From assembly GCA_003560215.1 (NCBI GenBank), contig PWIY01000144.1:1-6300 (forward strand): a stretch of 6,300 nt of DNA, written 5' to 3'. The position numbers were made by a program, and so were the translations under genes. The notes under the pieces are model-generated. The model searched no databases. It was given only the letters and a program-made list of their open reading frames with translations, and was not told where the DNA came from. The DNA comes from Bacteroidales bacterium. Its GTDB lineage: Bacteria; Bacteroidota; Bacteroidia; Bacteroidales; UBA7960. This document shows positions 1-5,734 of this stretch, piece after piece (within the stretch, counting starts at the first letter, position 1; each line of letters begins with the position of its first letter).

Positions 1-33
1 AAAAAAAGGGCCCGCTTGTGGTTAAGCGGACCC
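1..33 (-). terminator. Intrinsic terminator of a Trp-type attenuator
   Basis: Read on the minus strand, GGGTCCGCTT (33-24), loop AACCAC (23-18) and AAGCGGGCCC (17-8) form a 10-pair stem with one T-G wobble, followed directly by at least seven T residues (7-1) reaching the window edge. On the plus strand the wobble becomes a C-A mismatch and no T-run follows, so the orientation is minus. It lies 30 bases after the stop codon of the Trp-rich leader peptide, and its 5' arm can pair instead with a segment inside that leader, so it is read as the conditional terminator of an attenuator rather than the end of a gene. Confidence 0.85.
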
Positions 34-107
34 TTCAGATTTCCTGATATATTCCAGTTACATCAACGATGCCCATAACGCTTAACACACCAACCTATGT
101 TGTTGTG
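18..107 (-). promoter_or_regulatory. Trp attenuator: alternative RNA pairings
   Basis: Two competing structures are visible on the minus strand. Hairpin 1:2 pairs CACAACAAC (107-99), just after the three Trp codons, with GTTGGTGTG (94-86): eight of nine pairs, loop ATAG. Antiterminator 2:3 pairs GTTAAGCG (86-79) perfectly with CGCTTAAC (28-21), extended by GTG (90-88) with CAC (20-18) across a one-base bulge. Segment 28-24 is part of the terminator's 5' arm, so 2:3 excludes the terminator. Inferred logic: a ribosome stalled on Trp codons (116-108) covers segment 1, frees segment 2 and lets the antiterminator form. With enough Trp-tRNA the ribosome runs on through segment 2 and the terminator forms. 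The regulated gene is beyond the left edge. Confidence 0.72.
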
Positions 108-146
108 CCACCACCAGGAGCCAGTTGTATATATGGAAATATTCAT
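63..146 (-). CDS. trpL: Tryptophan-rich attenuator leader peptide
   Basis: A 27-codon reading frame starts at ATG 146-144 and stops at TGA 65-63. It begins MNISIYTTGSWWWHNN and has three tandem TGG codons (116-108) plus a fourth Trp at 92-90. Tandem Trp codons followed by alternative hairpins and a terminator are the hallmark of trp operon leader peptides, which act by ribosome position and have no product function. The ATG lies about 14 bases after the inferred transcription start and is preceded by A-rich sequence without a Shine-Dalgarno. The downstream gene is not visible; trpE or another Trp biosynthesis or uptake gene is expected by inference. A longer frame over the same bases lacks the tandem Trp codons and looks like a chance ORF. 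Confidence 0.7.
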   Translation of the reverse strand: MNISIYTTGSWWWHNNIGWCVKRYGHR

Positions 147-166
147 GTATTTGTGTTTTACTTTTG

Positions 167-195
167 CAATAATACGCATAAATATTAACTTCAAA
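167..195 (-). promoter_or_regulatory. Bacteroidota-type promoter for the Trp leader
   Basis: On the minus strand TTTG (195-192) is followed after 17 bases by TATTATTG (174-167), a one-mismatch match to the Bacteroidota -7 consensus TAnnTTTG. The predicted start near 160 leaves a short untranslated stretch before the leader ATG at 146. The region is AT-rich, so chance matches are easy; position and orientation are the main support. Confidence 0.42.
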
Positions 196-516
196 AAATA
201 TTTTTTTCCCCCTCAACAATGGCCGCATCCCTAAATATTTTGATGCACGGACTATTTTGCGCACAGGATATTGTGCAGGATCATCCGCTGCCACAGGTTT
301 TGCAGAGACACATAAAAATAATTGTCATGTTTTACGACTTGTACTGATTAAATTTGTACCTTTGCGCCGATAATTGCAAGAGTTGGGTTTTTACTTGCCC
401 GTTTTCACAACAAGCGTTACACGCTTCGCATTCTAATCTCTCCACCTCACCATTTCCTTTATCACCAATAATTCGCCGTGCACAAGCACAGGCAATCACT
501 ATTATATATTATACAA
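196..516. other. Intergenic region and helicase 5' UTR
   Basis: No gene is supported here beyond the promoter at 331-364. Between the two divergent promoters there is a small inverted repeat, GCACA (261-265) and TGTGC (272-276) with a six-base spacer, of unknown meaning. From the inferred start near 371 to the helicase ATG there are about 145 bases of pyrimidine-rich sequence containing no ATG. They include a weak hairpin built from AAGCG and CGCTT around 412-428. Long 5' UTRs are known on some cold-induced RNA helicase genes in other bacteria, but nothing here proves regulation. Confidence 0.5.
331..364 (+). promoter_or_regulatory. Bacteroidota-type promoter for the helicase
   Basis: TACCTTTG (357-364) is an exact match to TAnnTTTG. 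A TTTA (331-334) lies 22 bases upstream in place of the usual TTTG box. A second exact TAnnTTTG match, TAAATTTG (349-356), directly abuts it, so the start could be staggered. The first ATG downstream is the helicase start at 517. Confidence 0.6.
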
Positions 517-1785
517 ATGACAACTTTTCAGAATCTGAATTTATCAGCGCCCCTTTTGCAGGCGTTAAAAGGCAAAGGTTACACCACACCCACACCCGTA
601 CAGGAGAATGCCATTCCGGTAATCCTTCAGGGAAGGGATATTTTCGGAAGCGCACGCACAGGCACCGGGAAAACCGCTGCTTTTGCACTTCCCCTTCTTG
701 ACTTATTGAGCAATAAACAAAAAGCCGGCCGGCACCCCAGGGCACTCATCCTCGCCCCCACACGGGAACTTGCCGAACAGATCAGTGAAAACATCAGGAT
801 CTACGGAAAACATACCCGCATCAGCCACACCGTAATCTATGGCGGGGTATCCCAAAAAGAACAGGTAGCCGCATTACGGAAAGGAAAAGATATTATCGTG
901 GCCACCCCCGGTCGTCTGCTCGATTTAATACAGCAGAAATACCTCAGCCTGCATGCCGTGGAGCATTTCATCCTGGATGAGGCAGACAGAATGCTGGATA
1001 TGGGTTTTATCAACGACATCAAAAAAATCAGTGCCATGCTGCCTGTCAACAGGCAGTCCATGCTTTTTTCCGCCACCCTCTTGCCGGCTGTGAAAAAACT
1101 GGCAGCCACCATGCTCAGGAACCCTGTGAGTGTGGATATTGAACCGGACACAACCCAGGACACATTTACGAGGGAGCAGGTATACCATATTGGCCGTGCC
1201 TCCAAATCGGCGCTGTTGCAACACCTGGTAAGGGAAGAAGGCATTGACCGCACACTGGTTTTCACCCGTACACGCCGGGGTGCCGACAAGCTGGTGAAAT
1301 CTCTTGCCCGCCAGGGAATTATGGCACAGGCCATCCATGGCGACAAATCCCAGAATCAGCGTCAGCGGGCTTTGAACCAGTTCAAAAGCCATAAGCTGAG
1401 TATGCTGATAGCCACCGATGTGGCCTCAAGGGGCATTGACGTCAACGACCTTTCACATGTGATCAATTATGACATGCCTGAGCAGGAAGAAACCTATACC
1501 CACCGCATCGGTCGAACGGGAAGGGCAGGGAAAGACGGAACGGCCTACTCATTCTGCAGCCCCGAAGAAAAGCTGCTGCTTAAAGACATCCAGCGTTTTA
1601 CCGGGAAAAATATCCCTGTGGGGGAAATACCGGCTGAATTACCGGTAGCTGCAACCCCTCCCAGGCAGGCATTTTCATCCGGGCAGGCAGAATCCAGGCC
1701 AGCCAAAGGCGGCAACAGGAACAAGCAAAATTTCAAGCGCAGGAACAAACGCAAACGCCGTCCGGCACAGGCCGGAGCAGCCTGA
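517..1785 (+). CDS. rhlE: DEAD-box ATP-dependent RNA helicase, RhlE type
   Basis: A 422-residue cytoplasmic helicase that unwinds short RNA duplexes using ATP. RhlE-type proteins act in ribosome assembly, RNA turnover and cold adaptation. Visible motifs in order: Q motif with F4 and Q29; motif I ARTGTGKT (46-53); Ia PTREL (81-85); Ib TPGR (130-133); DEAD (154-157); SAT (185-187); motif V ATDVASRGID (299-308); motif VI HRIGRTGR (329-336). Both RecA-like domains are complete. The tail after about residue 380 is low-complexity and strongly basic (RRNKRKRR at 408-415), a probable RNA-binding extension. ATG 517 is chosen because the Q-motif region starts right after it; GTG 478 would add 13 residues with no family resemblance. 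Upstream sequence is AT-rich with no Shine-Dalgarno. Motif I has R47 where Q is usual in this family, a mild variation. No clear terminator follows; the next gene starts 117 bases on. Confidence 0.95.
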   Translation: MTTFQNLNLSAPLLQALKGKGYTTPTPVQENAIPVILQGRDIFGSARTGTGKTAAFALPLLDLLSNKQKAGRHPRALILAPTRELAEQISENIRIYGKHTRISHTVIYGGVSQKEQVAALRKGKDIIVATPGRLLDLIQQKYLSLHAVEHFILDEADRMLDMGFINDIKKISAMLPVNRQSMLFSATLLPAVKKLAATMLRNPVSVDIEPDTTQDTFTREQVYHIGRASKSALLQHLVREEGIDRTLVFTRTRRGADKLVKSLARQGIMAQAIHGDKSQNQRQRALNQFKSHKLSMLIATDVASRGIDVNDLSHVINYDMPEQEETYTHRIGRTGRAGKDGTAYSFCSPEEKLLLKDIQRFTGKNIPVGEIPAELPVAATPPRQAFSSGQAESRPAKGGNRNKQNFKRRNKRKRRPAQAGAA

Positions 1786-1902
1786 GGGCCTTAAGCAGGT
1801 CAGGTCAGCTGAAAAACTGCTGCAGGATAAATCTACCGGGCTTAATTCTTTCTTGGAAAAGCTTGCTATATTGTAGTCTGTTAAAGCTGAAAACTGACTG
1901 CC

Positions 1903-3300
1903 ATGACAGAAAACACCAACTGGACCAGAAGGAAAGCCCTGAAGGCCATGGGGCTGGGCATCGCCGGATTCATGGTTCCTGCAAACTTCAGAACCGTTAA
2001 AGGATCTGTCCCTTTCATTCCGCTGAGGCAGGAACCCTTTGTGCCCGATAAACCGGTAACGGCAATCACACTGGGAGCCGGGGCCAGGGGCAATGTATAC
2101 GGAAATTTCGCGGAGGCTTTCCCGGAAATGCTCAACATTACCGGGGTAGCCGAACCCGTGGATATCAGAAGGAAGCGTTACAAGGACCAACACGGGATTC
2201 CGGAAGAAAATGTGTTTACCACGTGGGAACATGTGTTCTCCCGTCCCAGGTTTGCGGATGCCATCATCATTACAACACCGGATCACCTGCACTACGAGCC
2301 TTGTATGCAGGCCCTGGAAATGGGCTATGACATTTTGCTGGAGAAGCCGATCGCACCAACCGAAGCGGAGTGCCGCGACATACTTGAAAAAGTCAACAAA
2401 ACCGGGCAGGTGGTGGCGGTATGCCACGTGTTACGGTATGCGCCCTACTTTCAGAAAATGGAGGCCCTGCTCCGGGAAGATGCCATCGGGGAAATTGTCA
2501 GCATGCACCACTTTGAGCCCATTCAGCACGTACACATGGCCCACTCCTACGTACGTGGCAACTGGCATAACTCCGACACCTCCACTCCCATTATCCTGGC
2601 CAAATCATGCCATGACACCGACATGATGCGATGGCTTGCCGGCACACCCTGCAGGAAGATCTCGGCATTCGGCAACCTGACGTGGTTTCGCTCAGAAAAC
2701 GCCCCGGCAGGGGCCCCTGCACGCTGCACGGATAACTGCCCGGTTGAGCAGACGTGTCCGTATTCCGCATTGAGAATATATTACCGGAACAGGGATTGGA
2801 TCTATGTGTTCGATTTTCCCGATGACCCTGAGAAACATGGTGAAGCCATCCTTGAATACCTTCGGACCACCGATTATGGCCGCTGCGTGTACCGGATGGA
2901 CAACAACCAGCCCGATCACTATGTTTGTGCCATGGAGTTTGACAAGGGCATCACGGCCACTTTCAACATGGAGGCTTTTACCTCCTACCACGGCAGGCGC
3001 ACCCGCATGATGGGGGCAATGGGAGACATCCGGGGCGACATGAATACTTTTACCCTGACCGATTTCCGCACCGGCGAAAGTACCGAATTTGATGACAGTG
3101 CCGAGGATGTGGAACATTATCAGCAATCAGGGCATGGCGGAGGCGACTGGCGGCTCATGCACGACTGGGTCAGGGCTGTGGCAAAGCACGATGCTTCCTT
3201 ACTCACTTCTACCATAGAGGCATCCATTGAGAGTCACCTCATTGGCTTCGCTGCAGAAAAAAGCCGCCTGAACGGCCGCACCGTTGAAGTGAAACTGTGA
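1903..3300 (+). CDS. Gfo/Idh/MocA-family oxidoreductase, Tat-type N-terminus
   Basis: A 465-residue NAD(P)-dependent oxidoreductase, probably acting on a sugar, sugar alcohol or derivative; the substrate cannot be read from sequence. The N-terminus TRRKALKAMGLGIAGFMV (8-25) has a twin-arginine pair at 9-10 before a hydrophobic stretch, suggesting Tat export of a folded, cofactor-loaded protein to the periplasm; no lipobox Cys follows. The Rossmann domain starts near 52 with GAGARG (58-63); EKP (147-149) carries the family's catalytic lysine; HDTDMMRW (237-244) fits the HxxD motif of the second domain. Cysteines at 275, 279 and 285 form a tight cluster in an insertion. EKP argues against the glycoside hydrolase family 109 offshoot, which has this fold but lacks EKP. 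A poor promoter-like TATATTG lies at 1867-1873. The gene converges on the OYE gene with only 14 bases between stops and no terminator between them. Confidence 0.88.
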   Translation: MTENTNWTRRKALKAMGLGIAGFMVPANFRTVKGSVPFIPLRQEPFVPDKPVTAITLGAGARGNVYGNFAEAFPEMLNITGVAEPVDIRRKRYKDQHGIPEENVFTTWEHVFSRPRFADAIIITTPDHLHYEPCMQALEMGYDILLEKPIAPTEAECRDILEKVNKTGQVVAVCHVLRYAPYFQKMEALLREDAIGEIVSMHHFEPIQHVHMAHSYVRGNWHNSDTSTPIILAKSCHDTDMMRWLAGTPCRKISAFGNLTWFRSENAPAGAPARCTDNCPVEQTCPYSALRIYYRNRDWIYVFDFPDDPEKHGEAILEYLRTTDYGRCVYRMDNNQPDHYVCAMEFDKGITATFNMEAFTSYHGRRTRMMGAMGDIRGDMNTFTLTDFRTGESTEFDDSAEDVEHYQQSGHGGGDWRLMHDWVRAVAKHDASLLTSTIEASIESHLIGFAAEKSRLNGRTVEVKL

Positions 3301-3314
3301 TATTTTACAAACTT

Positions 3315-4400
3315 CTACCTGTCAAATTCAGGATAATCGACAAAACCCCGGGGACCTCCATGGTAAAAGGTATCCTTATCGGGCTGCGTCAGAGGGAGTC
3401 CTTCCTTTAACCGGCGAACCAGGTCGGGATTGGATATAAAAGGCTTGCCAAAGGCGATCAGGTCGGCATGTCCGCGGTTCAGCATATCCCTGGCACTCTC
3501 CCCGCTGTGTCCCCCGCAGGAAATCAGGGTGCCCTTATAGATCTCCCTGTAATATGGCACGATGGATTTTCCCGGATCCGAAAGCCGCTCCTCCGGAGTC
3601 ATCATTTCACTCAGGTGCAGGTAAGCCAGCTGATACCGGTTCAGCTTTCCAATGACATGCCCATAGGTTTGCTCCGGGTTGCTGTCTGCCATCCCCTGCT
3701 TGACGGAACGGGGCGACAGCCGCAACCCCGTTTGGGAAGCAGGGACATATTTCAGCACTTCATCAATGACCTCAAACAGAAACCTGGCGCGGTTTTCAAC
3801 CCCGCCACCGTACTCATCGGTCCGGTGATTGGTCCCATCCATAAGGAACTGGTCAATCAAATAGGCATGCGCACCATGGATCTCCACCCCGTCAAAACCC
3901 GCGTCCAGAGCGTTTTTGGCCGCCACCCCGTAATCTCTTTTGGTATCACGGATTTCTGCAGACGAAATCGGACGGGAGGGCTCGTAGGGCAGGCGCCCTT
4001 CAGGGGTAAGCACCTCCCCCTCCGGACAAACCGAAGAAGCAGCTACCGGGGCTTTCTGGTCCGGTTGCAGCAACGGGTGTGAATACGGCCCGACATGCCA
4101 CAGCTGAAGAAAAATCTTCGCTCCGGCTTCATGAACCCTTTCCGTAACCAGGCGCCATCCTTCAACCTGTTCCGGAGAATAACAACCCGGCGTTCCGGTA
4201 TACCCGAAGGCCTGCGGAGAAATCTGACTTCCCTCTGCAATGATCAATCCTGCCGAAGCACGCTGTTCATAGTACTCTGCGATGAGATCATTGGCTTTCA
4301 GTGAAGGTTCCGTGGCACGACGCCTTGTCATGGGGGCCATAACCACCCTGTTCTGCAAAGCCACATCGCCGGCTTTAAAGGGTTCAAAAAGCTTTTTCAT
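3315..4400 (-). CDS. Old Yellow Enzyme-family FMN-dependent ene-reductase
   Basis: A 361-residue single-domain TIM-barrel flavoprotein that uses NAD(P)H to reduce activated C=C bonds or nitro compounds; family members include NemA, PETN reductase and yeast OYE. Family motifs: N-terminal LFEPFKAGDVALQNRVVMAP (4-23) with T25 at the flavin; QLWHVG (99-104); the active-site HGAHAYLIDQFL (175-186) with the substrate-binding H175/H178 pair and Y180 as the likely proton donor; NHRTDEYGGGVENRARF (191-207); flavin-contacting R227 in LRLSP; AFGKPFISNPDL (316-327); and C-terminal HGGPRGFVDYP (347-357). Length is typical. It is probably cytoplasmic, for detoxifying electrophiles. It is transcribed divergently from asnA, with the two start regions back to back, and no biosynthetic link between the two is evident. 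The natural substrate is unknown. Confidence 0.93.
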   Translation of the reverse strand: MKKLFEPFKAGDVALQNRVVMAPMTRRRATEPSLKANDLIAEYYEQRASAGLIIAEGSQISPQAFGYTGTPGCYSPEQVEGWRLVTERVHEAGAKIFLQLWHVGPYSHPLLQPDQKAPVAASSVCPEGEVLTPEGRLPYEPSRPISSAEIRDTKRDYGVAAKNALDAGFDGVEIHGAHAYLIDQFLMDGTNHRTDEYGGGVENRARFLFEVIDEVLKYVPASQTGLRLSPRSVKQGMADSNPEQTYGHVIGKLNRYQLAYLHLSEMMTPEERLSDPGKSIVPYYREIYKGTLISCGGHSGESARDMLNRGHADLIAFGKPFISNPDLVRRLKEGLPLTQPDKDTFYHGGPRGFVDYPEFDR

Positions 4401-4425
4401 AATCAGGGATGCGGATAAGTTATTT

Positions 4426-4459
4426 CAAACAAAAGGCGGATAAATTATATCCAGGCAAA
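4426..4459 (-). promoter_or_regulatory. Possible promoter for the OYE gene
   Basis: On the minus strand TTTG (4459-4456) and TTTGTTTG (4433-4426, one mismatch to TAnnTTTG) are 22 bases apart, giving a start near 4419 and a UTR of about 19 bases. A TATAAT lies between them (about 4450-4445). The match is weak and the region AT-rich. Confidence 0.28.
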
Positions 4460-4461
4460 AA

Positions 4462-4493
4462 TTTCTCCAGGATCAAAAAAAAATGTACGTTTG
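4462..4493 (+). promoter_or_regulatory. Promoter of the asnA leader transcript
   Basis: TTTC (4462-4465), one mismatch to TTTG, is followed after 20 bases by TACGTTTG (4486-4493), an exact TAnnTTTG match. The predicted transcription start is near 4500, giving a leader of about 145 bases to the end of the terminator T-run. It stands back to back with the possible OYE promoter. Confidence 0.65.
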
Positions 4494-4498
4494 TGTGT

Positions 4499-4516
4499 CC
4501 GGTCACACATGACCGG
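4499..4516 (+). repeat. Perfect inverted repeat at the asnA transcription start
   Basis: CCGGTCA (4499-4505), spacer CACA and TGACCGG (4510-4516) form a perfect seven-base inverted repeat at the predicted transcription start. It could be a hairpin at the RNA 5' end, protecting the transcript, or a DNA operator for a dimeric repressor placed between the divergent OYE and asnA genes. Its 3' edge overlaps a second small hairpin, GGCAA (4516-4520) with TTGCC (4527-4531), ending right before the leader ATG. Confidence 0.6.
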
Positions 4517-4531
4517 GCAAAAACAATTGCC

Positions 4532-4579
4532 ATGACACAATTTTTCCATAACAATAATAACAATAACTGTCCACCTTAA
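4532..4579 (+). CDS. Asparagine-rich attenuator leader peptide upstream of asnA
   Basis: A 15-codon frame, MTQFFHNNNNNNCPP, starts at ATG 4532 and ends with TAA 4577-4579. Codons 7-12 (4550-4567) are six asparagine codons in a row, mixing AAC and AAT, so this is not a simple one-codon repeat. It is the only ATG between the predicted transcription start and asnA with such a frame, and it lies upstream of a strong terminator that precedes asnA, the gene for the enzyme that makes asparagine. The analogy is with the His, Phe and Trp leader peptides of enterobacterial attenuators, whose translation senses charged tRNA. No Shine-Dalgarno is present, as is usual in this phylum. The peptide is expected to have no function beyond its translation. 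Confidence 0.85.
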   Translation: MTQFFHNNNNNNCPP

Positions 4580-4626
4580 CAACAGGCGGTTGCTTTGTTA
4601 TTATGCAAGATTTACCAGGCCCGCCT
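4554..4626 (+). promoter_or_regulatory. asnA attenuator: mutually exclusive hairpins
   Basis: Hairpin 1:2 pairs ATAATAACAA (4554-4563, inside the Asn codons) perfectly with TTGTTATTAT (4595-4604). It continues inward with AACTGTC (4565-4571) against GGCGGTT (4585-4591), including two T-G wobbles, giving about 17 pairs. Antiterminator 2:3 pairs AGGCGG (4584-4589) with CCGCCT (4621-4626) and, past a two-base bulge, GCTT (4592-4595) with AGGC (4617-4620), about ten pairs. It uses the 5' arm of the terminator and so excludes it. Inferred working: with scarce Asn-tRNA the ribosome stalls at 4550-4567, covers segment 1, leaves 4584-4595 free, the antiterminator forms and asnA is transcribed. With enough Asn the ribosome reaches the stop codon at 4577-4579, its footprint covers 4584-4589, and the terminator forms. 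Confidence 0.82.
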
Positions 4627-4645
4627 TTTGGCGGGCTTTTTTTTT
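4617..4645 (+). terminator. Intrinsic terminator in the asnA leader
   Basis: GCCCGCC (4619-4625), loop TTTT, GGCGGGC (4630-4636) and nine T residues (4637-4645) make a strong rho-independent terminator. It stands 24 bases before the asnA ATG on the same strand, with no complete gene between it and the promoter at 4462-4493 except the leader peptide, so it must act conditionally for that promoter to express asnA. Confidence 0.95.
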
Positions 4646-4669
4646 GCCACCCCCTAAAACCAAACAAAA

Positions 4670-5638
4670 ATGTTTAGATCAAAAAAAAGCCTGGAAACTG
4701 AAAAAGCCACGGAAAAGGTGAAGGAACTTTTCGCGCAGGAATTATGCTGCCGCCTAAGTCTTGACAAGGTTGCTGCTCCCATTGCAGTAATGGAGCACAC
4801 CGGGTTGAATGATGAACTGAACGGAATAGAAAAGCCGGTATCTTTCACCATCAAATCCCTGAATTATGCGCGTGCAGAAATTGTCCACTCCCTGGCCAAA
4901 TGGAAAAGAATGAGACTGAAAGAACTGGAAATACCACCCGGAAGAGGGATCCTTACCGACATGAAGGCATTGCGACCCGATGAAGACCTGTCTCCCACGC
5001 ATTCTGTATTTGTAGACCAGTGGGACTGGGAGAAAGCGATTTCGCAAAAACAGCGGAACCTGGCCTGTCTGAAAAATACCGTGTGCAGTATCTACGATGC
5101 CATTAAAGTGACGGAGGAAGGCATTTGTACTTCTCAAAAAAACCTCCGGCCCTTTCTTCCGGAAGAAGTACATTTTATTCATGCGGAGGAGTTGCTGCAA
5201 AGATTTCCGGACAAACCCCCTAAACAAAGGGAAAAACTGATTTGCAAAGAGTTCGGTACCGTTTTTATCTGCGGCATCGGGGCTCCATTGTCAAACGGAA
5301 CCCCTCATGACGGCCGTGCTCCGGATTATGACGACTGGAGCTCTGAAAACGAAGAAGGGTTTACCGGGTTAAACGGGGATATCTTATGCTGGCACCCTGA
5401 ATTAAATGATGCCCTGGAGTTGTCTTCAATGGGGGCACGGGTGGACGCTCTGGCTCTTGACCGGCAACTGGATATACGTGCCTGTCCTGAAAAAGCCTCT
5501 TACCCGTTTCACCGGATGCTGCTGCAGGGCGCCCTGCCGCAAAGCATTGGGGGCGGCATTGGTCAGTCGAGGTTATGCATGTTATTGCTAAGGAAATCCC
5601 ACATCGGGGAAGTGCAATCGGGCATCTGGCCAGAATAA
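4670..5638 (+). CDS. asnA: Aspartate--ammonia ligase (asparagine synthetase A)
   Basis: A 322-residue cytoplasmic enzyme that makes asparagine from aspartate, ammonia and ATP, giving AMP and pyrophosphate through an aspartyl-adenylate (EC 6.3.1.1). It has the class II aminoacyl-tRNA synthetase-like fold and is unrelated to glutamine-dependent AsnB. Conserved blocks that I recognise from Escherichia coli AsnA (330 residues): VHSLAKWKR (72-80), TDMKALRPDED (96-106), SVFVDQWDWE (112-121), RAPDYDDW (216-223), LNGDILCWHP (234-243), ELSSMGARVD (250-259) and GGGIGQSR (294-301). The protein is complete; the C-terminus stops at GIWPE, slightly earlier than the E. coli protein. The ATG at 4670 follows an A-rich stretch with no Shine-Dalgarno. 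Expression appears controlled by the Asn-codon attenuator directly upstream rather than by an adjacent asnC regulator gene, none of which is visible here. Confidence 0.97.
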   Translation: MFRSKKSLETEKATEKVKELFAQELCCRLSLDKVAAPIAVMEHTGLNDELNGIEKPVSFTIKSLNYARAEIVHSLAKWKRMRLKELEIPPGRGILTDMKALRPDEDLSPTHSVFVDQWDWEKAISQKQRNLACLKNTVCSIYDAIKVTEEGICTSQKNLRPFLPEEVHFIHAEELLQRFPDKPPKQREKLICKEFGTVFICGIGAPLSNGTPHDGRAPDYDDWSSENEEGFTGLNGDILCWHPELNDALELSSMGARVDALALDRQLDIRACPEKASYPFHRMLLQGALPQSIGGGIGQSRLCMLLLRKSHIGEVQSGIWPE

Positions 5639-5640
5639 AC

Positions 5641-5664
5641 CCCCGGAATATACAAAGACCGGGG
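5641..5664. repeat. Hairpin just after asnA
   Basis: CCCCGG (5641-5646) and CCGGGG (5659-5664) form a perfect six-pair stem around a 12-base loop, starting two bases after the asnA stop. No T-run follows on either strand, so it is not a classical terminator; it may protect the 3' end of the mRNA. Confidence 0.45.
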
Positions 5665-5665
5665 A

Positions 5666-5700
5666 GTGCATCATTTTACCGGTAATTCACCGGTCAGCAC
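5666..5700. repeat. Inverted repeat between convergent asnA and CPBP genes
   Basis: GTGC (5666-5669) and GCAC (5697-5700) enclose two copies of ACCGGT (5678-5683 and 5689-5694) that can pair across a five-base loop. Each ACCGGT is also self-palindromic. No T-run follows on either strand. Its placement between two converging genes suggests an RNA 3'-end structure shared by both, but this is inference. Confidence 0.4.
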
Positions 5701-5734
5701 TTAATATACCCAACACTTCCTGATCATTGAGGCT

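Noticed and set aside
82..294. A 70-codon minus-strand frame across the left intergenic region
   Set aside because: It resembles no family I recognise, and it overlaps the Trp leader in another frame and the leader's promoter. The tandem Trp codons and paired hairpins explain the region better.
478..516. GTG start extending the helicase by 13 residues
   Set aside because: The extra residues have no family resemblance, while ATG 517 begins directly at the Q-motif region.
1801..1826. A terminator after the helicase from CAGC/GCTG repeats
   Set aside because: The stem is too short and no T-run follows.
1675..2427. A 250-codon minus-strand frame opposite the helicase end and the oxidoreductase start
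   Set aside because: It lies antisense to two well-supported genes, spans their intergenic gap, and shows no recognisable domain.
3468..4082. A 204-codon plus-strand frame inside the OYE gene
   Set aside because: It is fully antisense to a gene with clear family motifs along its whole length.
4499..4645. A free-standing small RNA ending at the terminator before asnA
   Set aside because: A short RNA will be made when termination occurs, but the Asn-codon frame and the antiterminator pairing fit a leader of asnA better than an independent trans-acting RNA.
4499..4669. A T-box riboswitch before asnA
   Set aside because: I see no T-box sequence or stem I specifier layout. Tandem Asn codons in a translated frame point to ribosome-mediated sensing instead.
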